Origin: Bedellia somnulentella | Lineage: Eukaryota > Arthropoda > Insecta > Lepidoptera > Bedelliidae | Assembly: GCA_963576735.1 (NCBI GenBank) | Contig: OY755175.1 | Location: 10,370,401-10,434,400, forward strand | Direction of reading: 5' to 3' | DNA: 64,000 nt | Shown here: positions 9,851 through 22,688 of the stretch, one piece after another | Layout: each line of letters starts with the position of its first letter | Position numbering within the stretch: the stretch's first letter is position 1 | Notes under the pieces: generated by a model | Seen by the model: the letters and a program-made list of their open reading frames with translations, nothing else | Databases searched by the model: none | Told to the model about the DNA's origin: nothing | Position numbers and translations under genes: made by a program

Positions 9851-10918
9851 GTCTTTCACATGTGTGATATATGTCTGCCGCCCTCTGTTACCCGTCTCTC
9901 GATGCAATCTCATCGGGATAGCATTCAATTCAATTGATCATGTTTCTGTTCAGACAACCAATCAAAATTTAGTTTTTGCAATGGTGTGGTTATGCGACAA
10001 GTTGACATGACATTCTTCCAGCATTCCTATTTATAGCCCTTGTTATCATATTTTAACTTACTTTTACTACGGAGAAAGCCTAGCCTTTATAACTAAATTA
10101 TTTTATGGTCTGAAGTTACCTTTTCCAATATTAAGACCTTAAGCGATGGATCTGATGAATTTAACCAGATCTGATGAATTGATAATATTCTGTACCCTAT
10201 ATGAGGTAAATAAAATAACATATAATTATAAATAACCAATATTGATGCCATGAAAGCTAATCCAGCAACGAAAGAAGGACGTTTTAGGGCTCTATGTATG
10301 TTGTAGAGAAAAATTCAAATGATTAATTTAGGTGATTGTAGCTTACCGTTTATAAGACAAGGTATAATTTCCAAATAGGTGGCAGTAGTACCATCACGTA
10401 ATATTTAGTACCTACTTTTCGACTTGACAATATGTTCACTTCACAGTATAGAGCTAGGGCGATCTCAATCTCAAATAAAGTACATGGTCCCACTTAGTAT
10501 TTCTTAAATACATGGGTATACATGCCTTATACATTATCCACACAATAAAGTGTATTAAGAAAAGTCACATTAAGTGTTACTATTAACCTCCTATGAAGTG
10601 ATGTACATATCGTATATAAATTAAATTATTTATGTTAAAAACGACACCTATCATAGTTTCTTATTTACTTAGGGGTTTACTTGATCTATTAATCTGTACA
10701 CAATGTCTATATTCATGGCTTAATTTCAGTATATTTGCCATTTACCTTAGTCCCTTCACGTGTCCTTGAACCTTTAAGGAATATCGATGAGAACTTATGT
10801 ATGACTGAGCTTTGCACTTAAGACAAACGTTAAGTCGTAAGTAGAAATAAACTTTTTATAACCAGTATATTAAAATAACCGATTCAATATAATGAGATGA
10901 AGAATCTCATTTAATAGC
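9851..10918. other. Probable intron sequence without recognisable features
   Basis: AT-rich. The only pattern noticed is a short direct repeat, GATCTGATGAATT, twice near 10148-10182. Confidence 0.4.
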
Positions 10919-10920
10919 TA

Positions 10921-11484
10921 CGTCCACACTGTGCCTTTTTTTGTTCAATAAGGGCATGCGTCATAGCGCAGTCAACAGCGCACGTGAGGCATGCCCTTAA
11001 TGCATGCGCGATGACAGTTGAAAGCGGAGCGCGCGCTGTGGTGTAAGTTTTCCGGAGTCGGGTGGATTTTTGTGCGTCATAGCGTTCAACACCAAGATGG
11101 TTGACTGCTTTGCAATTATTGGTTTGAGCAATTTCAAAAGTTGATCGAAATTTCTTTCGGACATGCGTGTAAATTTTTAAAAAGAATATCTTTATCTTCT
11201 CTTAGTTCGCTTATAATCACGTTTCTTCGATTATTATAACAACCTCGTATGCAAAACCTTCTCTTGGTCCTTTTTTTGCTGGAATTTCTTATGACCAAGT
11301 AAGCTGCATATATTCCCCCAAGTAAAATATTGTCGTCGCACATGTTTCCAACAGAAACTCAAACTACGAATAAAGTATGGTGTTGTTGGTTTCAATTAAC
11401 GCATTCACTTATTGTAAGCGTCAATTGAAAGTTGAATAGAAAGATGAAGACGAAAGTTGAAGATGAAAAGGCACAGTGTGGACA
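10921..11484 (-). mobile_element. PIF/Harbinger-derived MITE with a transposase fragment
   Basis: Inverted termini TCCACACTGTGCCTTTT (from 10923) and AAAAGGCACAGTGTGGA (to 11482) frame 564 bp, with TA on both outer sides. The exact target duplication (TA or 3 bp) is not settled. On the minus strand, 11343-11134 reads KRTKRRFCIRGCYNNRR followed by ISELREDKDILFKNLHACP. This spacing matches the N-terminal 'RRFWVRP...RR...ELR-ED-FKNFLRM-P' block of Harbinger nucleases. The catalytic domain is absent, so this is a deletion derivative. A second nested inverted repeat (AAGGGCATGC/GCATGCCCTT, about 10949-10999) lies near the left end. Confidence 0.7.
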
Positions 11485-11486
11485 TA

Positions 11487-12044
11487 CCTAATAATGTCGA
11501 GCATAGTCGAAATCAATGCATTATCTGAACTTGGCTGGATTTCAAAAGAAAATTGGAAATATCTTGATATTATGCTACTGTTTCTTTGTATTGTTTCTTG
11601 TAGACCAGAGGGCTGTTCAAACCATGGCCCGCGGACCTAGAAGATCTTTCTTATCCTTACCATGTATTTCGTGCATGTGAGCGCGCAAAACTCAGTACTT
11701 TTAAGCATGTGCACATACGACAAAATGTGATTAGATTTTATCAACTTCTCTCATATTTATTAGCAGTTAACTGATTATGTTTGTATAATGTCGACTTATA
11801 AGAGTGTGTACTCAGTTGTATGGTTATCGTACGAGGCAACTAAGGATACTGGCTTCTTTGGGCCTTTCAAGTGCTTGAGTATGTGGGGATGCTGTGGGTG
11901 TAGACCTATCACCATCCATCGCTTTTTCACAATCTTTATCTCACTCAACTGCCAAAAGTGGTCAAGAAATTGATAATTATGAATCTCTAACTACCCACTG
12001 GGATTTATATCTGTGAGTGTCAGGTGTAAGGTTTTGTCTGTCAT
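11487..12044. other. Probable intron sequence without recognisable features
   Basis: No repeat or coding signal recognised; the frame at 11788-11973 has no family likeness. Confidence 0.4.
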
Positions 12045-12055
12045 TAGATAGCGGT

Positions 12056-12312
12056 GATAGCTCAGTGGGTAGAACACCGCTAATCGTGCAGGCAGACAAA
12101 TTGGGAACCCACATCGCTGAGTTGTACAGTCATATGACAGTGTATTCGTTCAAAACGGCGATAGGCCTGCCCCCTATCACGTGAGTACACTATCCAAGCA
12201 AAACGTGGGTACTCTGAACACTAGGTGACATTGTCACCTGGTGTTCAGACGTATCAGTACCTCTGCCAATTCCTTCAGGGATATACGGCGTTAACGTTTG
12301 AGTTGAGTTGAG
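12056..12312 (+). mobile_element. SINE family C, full-length copy with tRNA-derived head
   Basis: Flanked by an 11-bp duplication TAGATAGCGGT (12045-12055 and 12313-12323). The head GATAGCTCAGTGGGTAGAAC is an A-box-like tRNA D-arm. The body (GGCCTGCCCCCTATCACGTG, CAAGCAAAACGTGGGTACTC) matches 7700-7909, and the tail is (TTGAG)n. It sits 350 bp upstream of the CadN coding-exon acceptor and probably inside the 5-prime UTR intron. Confidence 0.88.
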
Positions 12313-12663
12313 TAGATAGCGGTAAGCATTATTCTTACACAGCCATTTGACTCAAGTTTTGATGTAAATTAATATACAAATAACATATTGTCTATCAAAT
12401 AGGGTGATAATGCCTCTTAAAATTAAATAAATAAACTGATGGTTTACATTTTTAGTTGCATTTTTACTAGAACTATCTGATGGAGAGATCTCTGCTGGAA
12501 TAATCTACTGTTTTTTTAAAAAAATAGTTTATTTTTACATCAAGATACTTTAAAGTATACAGTTTCTTTTATACAATTTTACACTATCAAACATTATGGG
12601 TTTCTCTAACTACTGATATTGCTTCCCGTAAACTTTCATTAATTTTGTGGTTTTTGGTTCCAG

Positions 12664-12704
12664 GTTGGAAATGTTCGACTAATACCGATAATTATCGAAG
12701 CAAA
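12664..12704 (+). other. CadN: CadN exon 5-prime UTR with a minimal upstream ORF
   Basis: The acceptor TTTTTGGTTCCAG|GTTGG (AG at 12662-12663) opens the exon. ATG TTC GAC TAA (12671-12682) is a 3-codon upstream ORF in a different frame, ending 22 bases before the main ATG. Confidence 0.7.
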
Positions 12705-13989
12705 ATGGCAGCGGCAATCAGCCGCGCGTTTCTATGCGCTTTAATTTTAGCGCTCGAAACGCATGCCCTGACGTTACTGCCGCATGATGTGAGGCCTGGA
12801 CATGCGGTGAAGCACTTCATCGGAAACCATTCGCGTTATACCATCATGGATCCAGAATTCACACCCTACTTTACAATATTGGACGACGGCCTTCTTATGA
12901 CTACTGCAAATCTTTCTCCACTTCGGGGACGCCCACTGAATCTTGCCGTACTAGAACAAACGGCATATAGCAGTTCAGCACACTCATTTCCTTTACTTGT
13001 AATGGATAGCCGTCGAATACTCCATTTTCCCAGTATTCAAACTTTGCAAGGGGAAATAGCTGAAAATTCTCCTCCCGGGACAGTGGTTGATCTTCCACCA
13101 ATAAAAGCTACCACTGTGCAGGAAGTAGGACCGAAAGCATATAAGATAATAAAGGGCAACGAAGACTCTTTATTTGCTTTGCGTGAAAAAGACAAAAAAG
13201 ATATTAATTCCCACGTAAAATCTGTTATAACTGACGGAATTGTCGAAATAATAGCAACAAAATCATTAGACGCTGAACAAAAAGACAATTACGAACTAAT
13301 AATCCAAGCCACAGATTTACATGGGATTTCTAAGGCAAACCTTCCAGTAAAAATTGTTGTCCTTAACGAAAATGATCATGATCCTCAATTCGAACAGGAT
13401 GTTTATTATTTTTCTGTAAACGGCACTCATGATACTAAAGAATCAAATAGCACAGTTAGATGGCAGAGGTTTTCCAATATCGGTAAAGTCCAAGCTTATG
13501 ACGAAGATGGCGATAGAATATACTATTCTTTGGAAACATCAAGTAACCTGGTCGTAATAGTTCCGCAAACTGGTGAGCTAATACTTGCCGGGGAGCCGGA
13601 TGGCCATGAAGCAAAGTTGCGTGTAGTGGCACATGACGCTGGAACTCCATCGCGTAGAAGCCGCGCTGCCGTTGTGATTCTCGAATTCATTGTTCGCGAT
13701 GAAAAAGAACTGCCAACACTTCACAGGGAAAAGCGACGGGTGACTCGCGCAGTCCGACCGACGAAAAGAATAGAATTCACGGAAGCTGACGGCGAAGTGG
13801 AAAGTCGTGCTGTGTTTACCCTTGAAAAGGAGACTGATCGTGAAACATTTAAAATTCGGGATGAAAATCCTTGGGTTACCGTAGAACCCAGTGGTGTTGT
13901 GAAAGTTAAAAAGAAGTGGGACTATGAGGAGTTAGGACCTGAGAAGACAATCGACTTTTGGGTTACTATAACGAACGCAGGAAATGGAG
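12705..13989 (+). CDS. CadN: Neural cadherin, first coding exon (N-terminal region)
   Basis: This exon encodes residues 1-428 of a classical-type insect N-cadherin, a calcium-dependent homophilic adhesion receptor of axons and other neural cells. ATG at 12705 is chosen because it has an A at -3 (CAAAATGG) and begins a signal peptide (AFLCALILAL core, cleavage probably after about THA). Two degenerate cadherin repeats follow; the first ends in NENDHDPQF (residues 221-229). A REKRR basic site (341-345) is a likely furin cleavage site that separates a prodomain. The following VTRAVRPTKRIEFTEADG and KKWDYEELGPEKTIDFWV blocks are nearly those of Drosophila CadN. Asn-X-Ser/Thr sites include NHS, NLS, NGT and NST. 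The exon ends GGAG|GTGAGT in phase 1. The frame upstream of ATG to 12645 crosses the acceptor and is not coding. Confidence 0.95.
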
Positions 13990-16900
13990 GTGAGTTCTTA
14001 ATATTTTCTTTCGCCTAGGTAGTAATCTTATTTTATAGCTATAGGTACATTTTTTTTTAATAAGGTTGTGTCTCCGCTTCTTAAAGACAATATTACGCCA
14101 TCAACATTATTTTGTATTTAAATACGTACAAGAAAAGAGCCATAGATTCCTAAACCAACCACATCATTTCGAACAACCCGTCTTATTTCAAAATCGTAAT
14201 ATAGTAAAACAAATTGTAGCTCATCAAGTTTTTGTCTCTATCACGGGGATACCTTTTTTTTGTATCCAACTCAACGTCTCTATTAGGGGTGCATGCATTC
14301 CAATAATGACGTAGAGAATAGGGCAGCGCGGGAGTTGCTATTGTTCCGTCTCCGTTATACAATAGGCCTTTGTGAAGCGATATTATACATTTTGTAATAG
14401 AATACAAAAAAACATGTGTGATAATCAATACTCAAAATAAAGCGCGTGCGAGATGAATTTCAATTCAAGTTAAGTATATTTTATCTTTGAAGTATATAAC
14501 GGCTTTTTACGAGAATTAATTTATCTTATATTTATTATCTACTTAATTACTTTATTCTCCTATAATCCAATAGGTATTTTTATCAAATAGTTCGTTCGTT
14601 CGTTTTACTATTGATTCCAAATTCCTATCGACCATACAGCTACTGGAATTCATCGATATAAGATTTAATTTATATTCTTCTATTTTGCTATAACCAAAAA
14701 GTTAAAAAACCTGTTCCGTAGTTATCTTTATTATGGATATAATTTTGAGCGTGATGGCTTTATAAGACACGTCGAAGAATAGACCAATAATATACACTTA
14801 AAAATGAAAGGTGCCGGCGAAGGATGCAAAGGCGGATCGACACTACATCCAACCCTTTTTTTGGCTCAATCAACCACCAGAGTCGTTTGACCTGACCTAA
14901 GAAACTTTCCGAACTTGTGTTAAATACATAAGTTGTTTTTTGTTATTTTTATTTTATACCATATGTTACTAAAACTAGTCCTGTACCAACTCAAGCTTTA
15001 TAATTAATCCTTAGTTTCTTTCGTGTTTCTCGTATTTAAGTAAGATAATTCTATAACACAAAGGTTGTGGTTAGCTAAGACATTCTATTTAAATATATAA
15101 TTAAATAGTAGTAGTAAACTAAACACATTACACCTGCGAGCGAATCGAATGACGCACTCGAGCGGGTCGCAATGTAGCAGGTCCCGCTGTGAGAACCGGT
15201 CACGGGGACACGAGGGAATCACGAATCTTACAATACTTCCTCTCACGCTCTTTGCCAACTCACTTTTCACGGGAACATCAGGGTACCATCACGACTATGC
15301 CTATTGATAAGTACAAGATCATCTTAATCACTTTTAATATTTTAGCTAGCTATAGGTATCGCATTAGCATCGTTACGTTGCCGTAATACAATATGTTTAT
15401 AGCGCAGCTCACCATTTATTTTACAAAAATACACAGCAAATTCCATTACTAGGTGCTATTAGAGCAGGTCCACAACCTCACTTTAATATATAATAAGAAA
15501 GGTATGCGTTATAAAAGCTTGTCGACATATCCTTTTGATAAAAAAATACTCAGCTTGAATGGCATGGAATTGCCGAGCCCATCAGTGGCACGAGTACTTT
15601 GTCAGGAATTCCTATTAGTTGATGCGATGTAGCCTTTGTCGACCGTGTAGAATGCAGTAAAATCGAAAGTGACGTCGCGCAGCTTCCCTCGTCACAGCCT
15701 ATCATTATCTTGCACATTTTTCCTAGATTACTACATTAGCTTTGGCGGGTATTGTCGAAAGTAATGAGATGACATTGAAAAGGATATCTTAATAGAGTAT
15801 CAGGAATATATAAATGGTGGTCCGGTTGGGTGTTATCGCGTGTTATCTAAATAAATCGAAAGCTGCGTTGTTGTTTAATTACAAGATCGAGTCGAGCTCG
15901 AAGGTTGCCGCTGTGGGTGGCCACACTAGCTAGGCGAGGCGCGGGCGCCGGACACCAACAGCTAACAACCCCAGCCCGAGTGCCGAACATGTAGTCATTA
16001 TCGTCATGATTACATGAAGATATTCTATTCTTTTAAAAATAAAAGTGAGTAATCAACGTTCGAACGAAAACGAAAGTTTGATCATAGATTTTCGGCTACG
16101 TATGATCCTAAATTATTTTATTTAAGAGTCATGATTTGTAATAGTAATAAACTGTTTCTTATAACTTATAACAAAGGGATCAAAGAAATTATTGGTCATT
16201 ATCTAACATTATTTAGTCTGGTCCGGCGTGTCGTCGGTTGCTAAGATTAGTAGGTAATTAAATAGTTCTTAAAAGAATCTAAGCATTATAAGAGTTTAAT
16301 TTGTAGGATATGTAATCGAGATAGGGGTAAGACGGACTATGAATCTAAATCCGTGTGAGAGCGCCGCCGCTGAACATACAATGAAGTCGGGCCGAGATCG
16401 TCAGAGTCCGTATCGGGACCTATCAATTACCGCCTCGATTGAAGGATCTTATAAGCATTATCTCTGTTTCGCTTAAACGAATCATCGCTTACAATTAAAT
16501 TACACGAGACTAATGCAGCTTTAGAGTCATAGGGAACCTTTCCTGGGCTCGATCCAAGATTCCGTGTTCAAAAATGTATCAAGTTTGTGTGTAAAGATTG
16601 GCAAACATTTACTATAAAGATGTTTCTAAATACATTTTAAGTACTGCTGACTGCTATTTAAATTGTAGTATCTGTTATTTAACTCTCTTCATTTTATTGT
16701 TTAGAATACACATTAATACGATTCGATAGTAATAGTACAAATAGAAAGACAATATTCAGGAATTATTTTGGTATGGACTTATGTTTCTTCCGAAACCAAA
16801 TTCAAAATAGGTTACTCGAAGGACAGTAAATTGCATGTTCATTGTGTCGTATGTGGTACTGTTCCGCGTATCCAGTTATGCTTCGTTTACATTGTAATTT

Positions 16901-19654
16901 GTTAAATTCATTGAATGAATGGATGGGCGCGGGTGCGGGCGTCGCTCGGTCACACATGCACAACTATCGCTTGGACATTGGCCAATTCCCCTCATTGTGA
17001 CCATAATCACTAATGCTCACTTCCTATAACAGTAACTGAAGTTTGTGGTCACTCGCATTCGCCCATCGAACAACGATATATCACATAATGATGCGGTTTT
17101 TCTGTCCTTACTGCTAGTCTGCTACTGACGCTTAATATCATTGCTTGACACACTTTGTGGTTTTCTCAGTATTTGTTCGGTTCGTATTGTATAATAGAAA
17201 TAATTGGGATTTGTTTGGAATGATTTTATTTACCCCACTGATAATAGTGGATAGTATATACTATGCAAATTCGTTGTTTGTGTGTTTATAAGGTATTTCA
17301 TTTCGATTAATGATTAAACTCTTAGACGAGGGTTCTTTCGTTTGTACAAACAAGAACATACTATCCTATTATTGTCCAATTTAGTAATATTAATTGATAT
17401 TTTTTCATTAATGATTGTACAATGGTCATTGTCTTTCTTTCACTTACCTAACCGTGCCTTTTTATTGTTGAATATTTTCTTACATAACTAATAATACTAG
17501 TATTTGGTTAGCAAACCGCATAAGTCACGAATGGTTGTTAATGTAATTTGCGCACCCTCCATTTTAATAAAAGTTCGCTCGTCTCAATTGGATTTCGTGT
17601 TTCAATACCATCTATTCTTGGACGTTAAGAACATTGCTCCATGCGGTATAATTAACGTAAGGGAGGGTGCGACTGTGTGCAAGACGTATTTATTTTCATA
17701 CATATAATCAATCAACTCATATTCGTTATATGTATAAAGTCCCCTATATTTCATTTCTTAACACTGCCATTCATTTCACTAAGTTGCCTATTCTGTTCTC
17801 TATCCATGCAAAACTAAACACCAAATAAAAAGGGCTAAGCGCAATTAAAACTCAGACCATATTGGTAGTATTTCCAGATTGTCGTCTATGATAACAATTC
17901 TGTGTCGAAATATGTAAAACTGGATGAATGTAGGCGGTTGATGGGAACTCAGCTCCATATACAATACAAAACAGCTAACAAGGCGTCGAGTTTTGGGAAC
18001 GCATTGTTTTGCTCGTGACTTAGTCGTGTTTCACCACTTTTCTCTATAATTAGAGCTAATGCATTGTAAACAGCACACATGGCCAGGCGCGATCTCTGCC
18101 CATTTATAAGGCTTTCACTGTGATTGTGATTTGATTGCGGTCATTTGCTCACCTTCATAAAGGAAATGTCGGTTTATACACTTACGTGATGTGCGAGATC
18201 ACGCATCATTTTGTGCTATCAATCACTATAAAAATCTTTCGAAACACAGACGATTTACATACAAATATTTTAATTATTTATAACTACGTTAAACTGATAT
18301 CAGAGAATGCCATGAGAGGTTTTTATAATTAAGAAAATCAATTAGATATGAACGTAAAGTATATGATTTATTTCTCGCTACAAGAAAGCAAAACCATAAA
18401 TACCGTTGGATATAAACTTATAAATGAAGCAATTTGTTACATTACAGTCATCGATTGGTTTACTCAAGCCGATGTCCGTCAATCAAATGAGCGTGTTGTG
18501 TGAAATGAAAGGCATCATCACTAGATAGTTGAAGAGGCACTTACTCCGGTGTAGGTTGTATCTACTATCAGGCATATTGTGGGCTGCGTGCGCGGCGGCG
18601 GCGGCGCGGCGGCGGCGGCGACGACCCCAGCGCGCCGCTCACACGACCTCTCTGTGTTCAAATATCCTACGAATCTTTTACGTACAACGAGCTTATTTGT
18701 TGCTGACGGGTGGTATTTATTTTAATATTGAACTACAAGTTCACGTCTGCCTCGTACGTGAAAGTTGATAGCAGCTTTGCCGCAAATTTCGTGTTCGGCA
18801 TACGTGTTGCTCGCTCATCTATTTAATTTCTAACTTTTAATACGTATTTGAGACTCGACTAGGTACGTGTCTTCACGTTTTTCGGTATGGCTTTAATTAA
18901 AGGGCAGCATATGTTGAAATCGATCCGAGCTTTCTTGTAACCAATACTCTACTTGATGGACTTCTTGTTAACTAGACATACATTTTTCACTTGCGCGAAA
19001 GGTATTTGAGGAACTGCATTCATTTGATATTCAAGAATGTTTAATACATTATGCTCGAATACAAAGAACATTAACGGATGGAAAGATGGAACTAAAAATA
19101 ACAAACACTATATGAAGTGTAGATAGTTTTGTTGTAATCGTCGGCCGGAATTATGTAAGCAAGACATTTAAAACTTGGTATAGCTTTATGCTGAGGCCGA
19201 GATGAATATTCGATTATGAAAATGTATTACACAAATGTTTACTTCGTGGAATCGTTGTTTGCTGATCGGCGGTGTGATTGCATCTTCAGACACGATATAT
19301 TAATATTAGCCCAGTAAATCATGCGGCTGAGAGAATCAGAAGTGCTGTAAATTGTTTACAATTGCACTTGCTACTATGCTTGGATTTTTTTTATGGTAAT
19401 GTTTTATTACCAAATAAGTTAATCCCTATTTACGGATGTGTCTGAATTGAATATGTTTTGTTTGAAAAATGGCTGTTTTACAAATTTAGGTATTGATTTC
19501 GGTTGTAGATAGAGATATTTAGATCGTTTTAGTGTACTATTTCACCATTTGATTTTTTTAATTTGTAGAGATGTTTTTTTATGTTTTTCTGCATTTCGTT
19601 GCGTTAATCGTAATCATACTTCTGAATAAATTAAATAAATGATATACCGTTATT
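13990..19654. other. Repeat-poor intron stretch with GC-rich patches
   Basis: No transposon or gene recognised in about 5.6 kb. GC/CpG-rich patches stand out at about 15885-15990, 16365-16430, 16920-16965 and 18585-18650, the last with (GGC)n/(GCG)n runs. Such patches in the first large intron of a neural adhesion gene are plausible cis-regulatory sequence, but nothing here proves function. Confidence 0.35.
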
Positions 19655-19667
19655 TATTTTTAATTTG

Positions 19668-19931
19668 TGCCGTGTAGTGCCGGCTTAGAAATGCCGTGTA
19701 GTGCCGGCTTAGAATGTCGCTACCCCTTTCTACCGATGGGTGTCGTAAGAGGCTACTAAGGGTATTGGGGCTTTTTATTGGATTTTTGGGCGATGCGGTT
19801 GGAGACCCATCACCAAAAACCTTTATTTTACGATCTTTTCCCCACTCAACTTCCAAAAGTGGCTGAGGAATTTATAATTCCTTAGCTCTGGCTACCCTTT
19901 CTAGGGAATTATAGCCGTGAGTATATGTATG
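19668..19931 (+). mobile_element. SINE-like family A, intact copy
   Basis: Bounded by a 13-bp duplication TATTTTTAATTTG (19655-19667 and 19932-19944). It starts with two tandem copies of a 23-24-bp head unit (TGCCGTGTAGTGCCGGCTTA) and has the body GATGCGGTTGGAGACCCATC and CTTCCAAAAGTGGCTGAGGA. It ends GCCGTGAGTATATGTATG, the tail shared with RTE-like family B. Non-coding; no tRNA A/B boxes recognised. Confidence 0.9.
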
Positions 19932-20018
19932 TATTTTTAATTTGCCTAGAAAATCATTGAGTAAACGGTGAATATCACGTGATGTTCAGAATTATTAGAC
20001 CCCCTGCCCCTGATATAT

Positions 20019-20439
20019 GATATCTTAAAAATTAAACTTACAATGTAATTATTAAATTATATCTTAAACAAAAAGAGTCTGAGTTTAAAATAGATTTTCT
20101 GTGTCAATAAAGATAAATAAGCTTTATTTGTGTTTGAGCATATTATGACGAAGTATATATGATATCTTAAAAATTAAACCTACAATGTAATTATTAAATT
20201 ATATCTTAAACAAAAAGAGTCTGAGTTTAAAATAGATTTTCTGTGTCAATAAAGATAAATAAGCTTTATTTGTGTTTGAGCATATTATGACGAAGTATAT
20301 ATGATATCTTAAAAATTAAACCTACAATGTAATTATTAAATTATATCTTAAACAAAAAGAGTCTGAGTTTAAAATAGATTTTCTGTGTCAATAAAGATAA
20401 ATAAGCTTTATTTGTGTTTGAGCATATTATGACGAAGTC
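20019..20439 (+). repeat. Tandem array, 3 x 142 bp
   Basis: Units start at 20019, 20161 and 20303 (GATATCTTAAAAATTAAAC). Units 2 and 3 appear identical; unit 1 differs at one base near 20038. AT-rich, non-coding. The preceding 19968-20012 (CACGTGATGTTCAGAATTAT, CCCCTGCCCC) looks like a fragment of SINE family C, so the array may have grown from a SINE flank. Confidence 0.92.
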
Positions 20440-22261
20440 CTAGATTCAAACCGACCGACGAACAGAAATGAAATTCTACTTACAAATTTTGTATGAGCAA
20501 TCCGATTCTATTAAAAACGTAGGCGTGGTATTGTTATTCATCGCTCAGTTCTAATTAAAAAGAAATGTACATTGAAAGATCAGCCTTACCCGTAATTAAA
20601 TGTAACTTTGGTATGGCCCTCGTGCGTGATACGGTACTGACACTTGTAATGTCATGTCTGTCTGTTAAGACCCGGTCTTCATCATACGAGATACCGTATT
20701 CAAAGTATTGTTCAAGCAGGATCACCTTTTCTTGTTTTAATCTTTATTGACCGCACATTTGGTCGTAACTTTCGTGACGTGTACCAAATTGTTAATATAT
20801 TATTTCAGTTGGGTTCTCGTTTGTTAAGAATTTATTTATCCAACTAAAGAAAGCGACATTTTTAGAGTCATGACATAAAGACAAAAATATTAATAATGAT
20901 TTGTAGTAGCAAAAATTTGTGCTTCTAAACATCCAAAGAGGTTACCTTACTCCAACAATCGTGTTCGGAATCAACATAATATTTCGTGTCCGTCTTAAAT
21001 TATTTCTAGACTTTATTTTCCAACGTGTTGTAAATAATCTATTATGAGTGAAACAGTACATGATTGTAATAGTATATAAATTGACCTCTATGTAACATTT
21101 TTTATGATATCAAAGTCTTTAAATATACGTTTGATTAATAGTGTTATTATCATTTGTTCGCAAAAATGGTAATAAAAATCTATAGATTGGTAACCCCATT
21201 AAACCATTGGTAATCATAATCTTTGATGGTACTTTTATGGCTTTTGTGCCCTGCTTAGCATACTCGAGGGTTATATCATTAAACACATCTGCGAAACCTT
21301 CATCACGATTGGGGCTTAAAAATTATTAAGAGATCCAAGTCTTTCGGAACGGACTATAAGTTTAATATTTTTAACATCAAGCGATCAGCTGAAACACATA
21401 CTAAAATATAAATGCGGTTGCTTTTGCAATTGTACTGCAAATACTTTTGTTTAGAATTATGAAAGCCACCAATATAGTAGTGAAACCAGTAAGCACACTA
21501 ACCGGTAAAGGCCGTAAAAACCCCAAGGCGGCTTAGCTACCTTGGGACCACAACAATTTAATATAGTTTTCCCTTACCCCTATAGCAAACACAGTAATAA
21601 CTTGTATAAACCAACTAGTCATTTGTTAAACTATAGTAGGTTTTGTTTCGAAGTAACATTAATTTATCTGTATCTTCTTTGTTGATTCAAATAGGGAACA
21701 ATTTAAGGCAGGGTCAGAGAGCTTGGAAGTAGGTTCAAAAAACAACTGTAAAGAAACAACAGAATCGCATACAAATCCTATAAGTTACCTTAATTTACAA
21801 TAGCAAATTATCATATATTTGTCTCTAACTTGAATCTATAAATTAATCGTTACAAGCGCTCTTCGAATTTTGATGATTAATGACTTAGATAAATTAAACG
21901 ATTGCATGCACATACGAGTAATGCCTCAAAGATGTGTGCATTAGAATGTGGTAAAGGTAGATAGCAGGTTTTGTTACATGTTGAACCGTTAGATCGCACA
22001 GGTCACGATTCCTCGCAAAGGGTATAGGTTAGGCAGCCGAGTGGCTCCAGGAGAGTTATGACTAAAATGAACATACCGCGACTTCTAATTATATAGTGAG
22101 ATATGGGAGTACGTGCTTCGCGAATACGCTAACCAAATTATACGGTGCGGCATGACTAAGTATTTGTTTTAAGGATTAATAGTGGGCTTTTATATCGGAC
22201 CTAGTAATTTTGCGTAAGTTATAGTGTGCTTGAACATATTTCTCAGGAACTGACTGAATTC
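20440..22261. other. No recognisable feature
   Basis: About 1.8 kb of AT-rich intron. A possible SINE scrap near 22025-22065 (GGTTAGGCAGCCGAGTGGCT) is too weak to assign. Confidence 0.4.
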
Positions 22262-22688
22262 GGCTTATTCCGTTTATCCACGCTAAAAAATCCTCCCTAA
22301 GTCGGATATTCGGAAACGCATGTCCTTCTATCCACCCTGAACGGGGTGGATATCCGGAATGCATATAATATGGTTCTTCCGATTTTTTACCCCAAGTACA
22401 GTAATTTACAGAAACATACACAACACAAAATGGGTCCAAGGAACATCGTGAACATTAAAATACTTAAGATAAACATACCTACTTTCTTACTTACAGTTTG
22501 AATAAAAATATCTTACAAACTTAGGGTCTTTTTTCTGTAAATGACTGTACGTAGGCAGGGTAGAAAATCGGAAGAACCATATTATATGCATTCCGGATAT
22601 CCACCCCGTTCAGGGTGGCTAGAAGGACATGCGTTTCCGAATATCTGACTTAGGGAGGATTTTTTAGGGTGGATAAACGGAATAAGCC
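22262..22688. repeat. Inverted duplication, 125-bp arms, each with the same coding potential
   Basis: Arms 22262-22386 and 22564-22688 are inverted copies that differ at about 3 of 125 positions; the spacer is 177 bp. Read outward from the spacer, both encode KSEEPYYMHSGYPPRSGW, GHAFPNI, LREDFL and WINGIS. The left arm (minus strand, within a frame open from 22439 to 22176) has no stop; the right arm has TGA in place of an Arg codon. I do not recognise the protein. It could be a fold-back element whose arms happen to be open, or a captured exon that was duplicated in inverted orientation. Confidence 0.8.

Noticed and set aside
12645..12704. Upstream extension of the CadN frame from 12645
   Set aside because: It starts with TTG and crosses a strong splice acceptor ending at 12663; the ATG at 12705 begins the signal peptide.
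20019..20439. CRISPR-like array
   Set aside because: The units are contiguous 142-bp tandem repeats with no spacers, in an animal genome.
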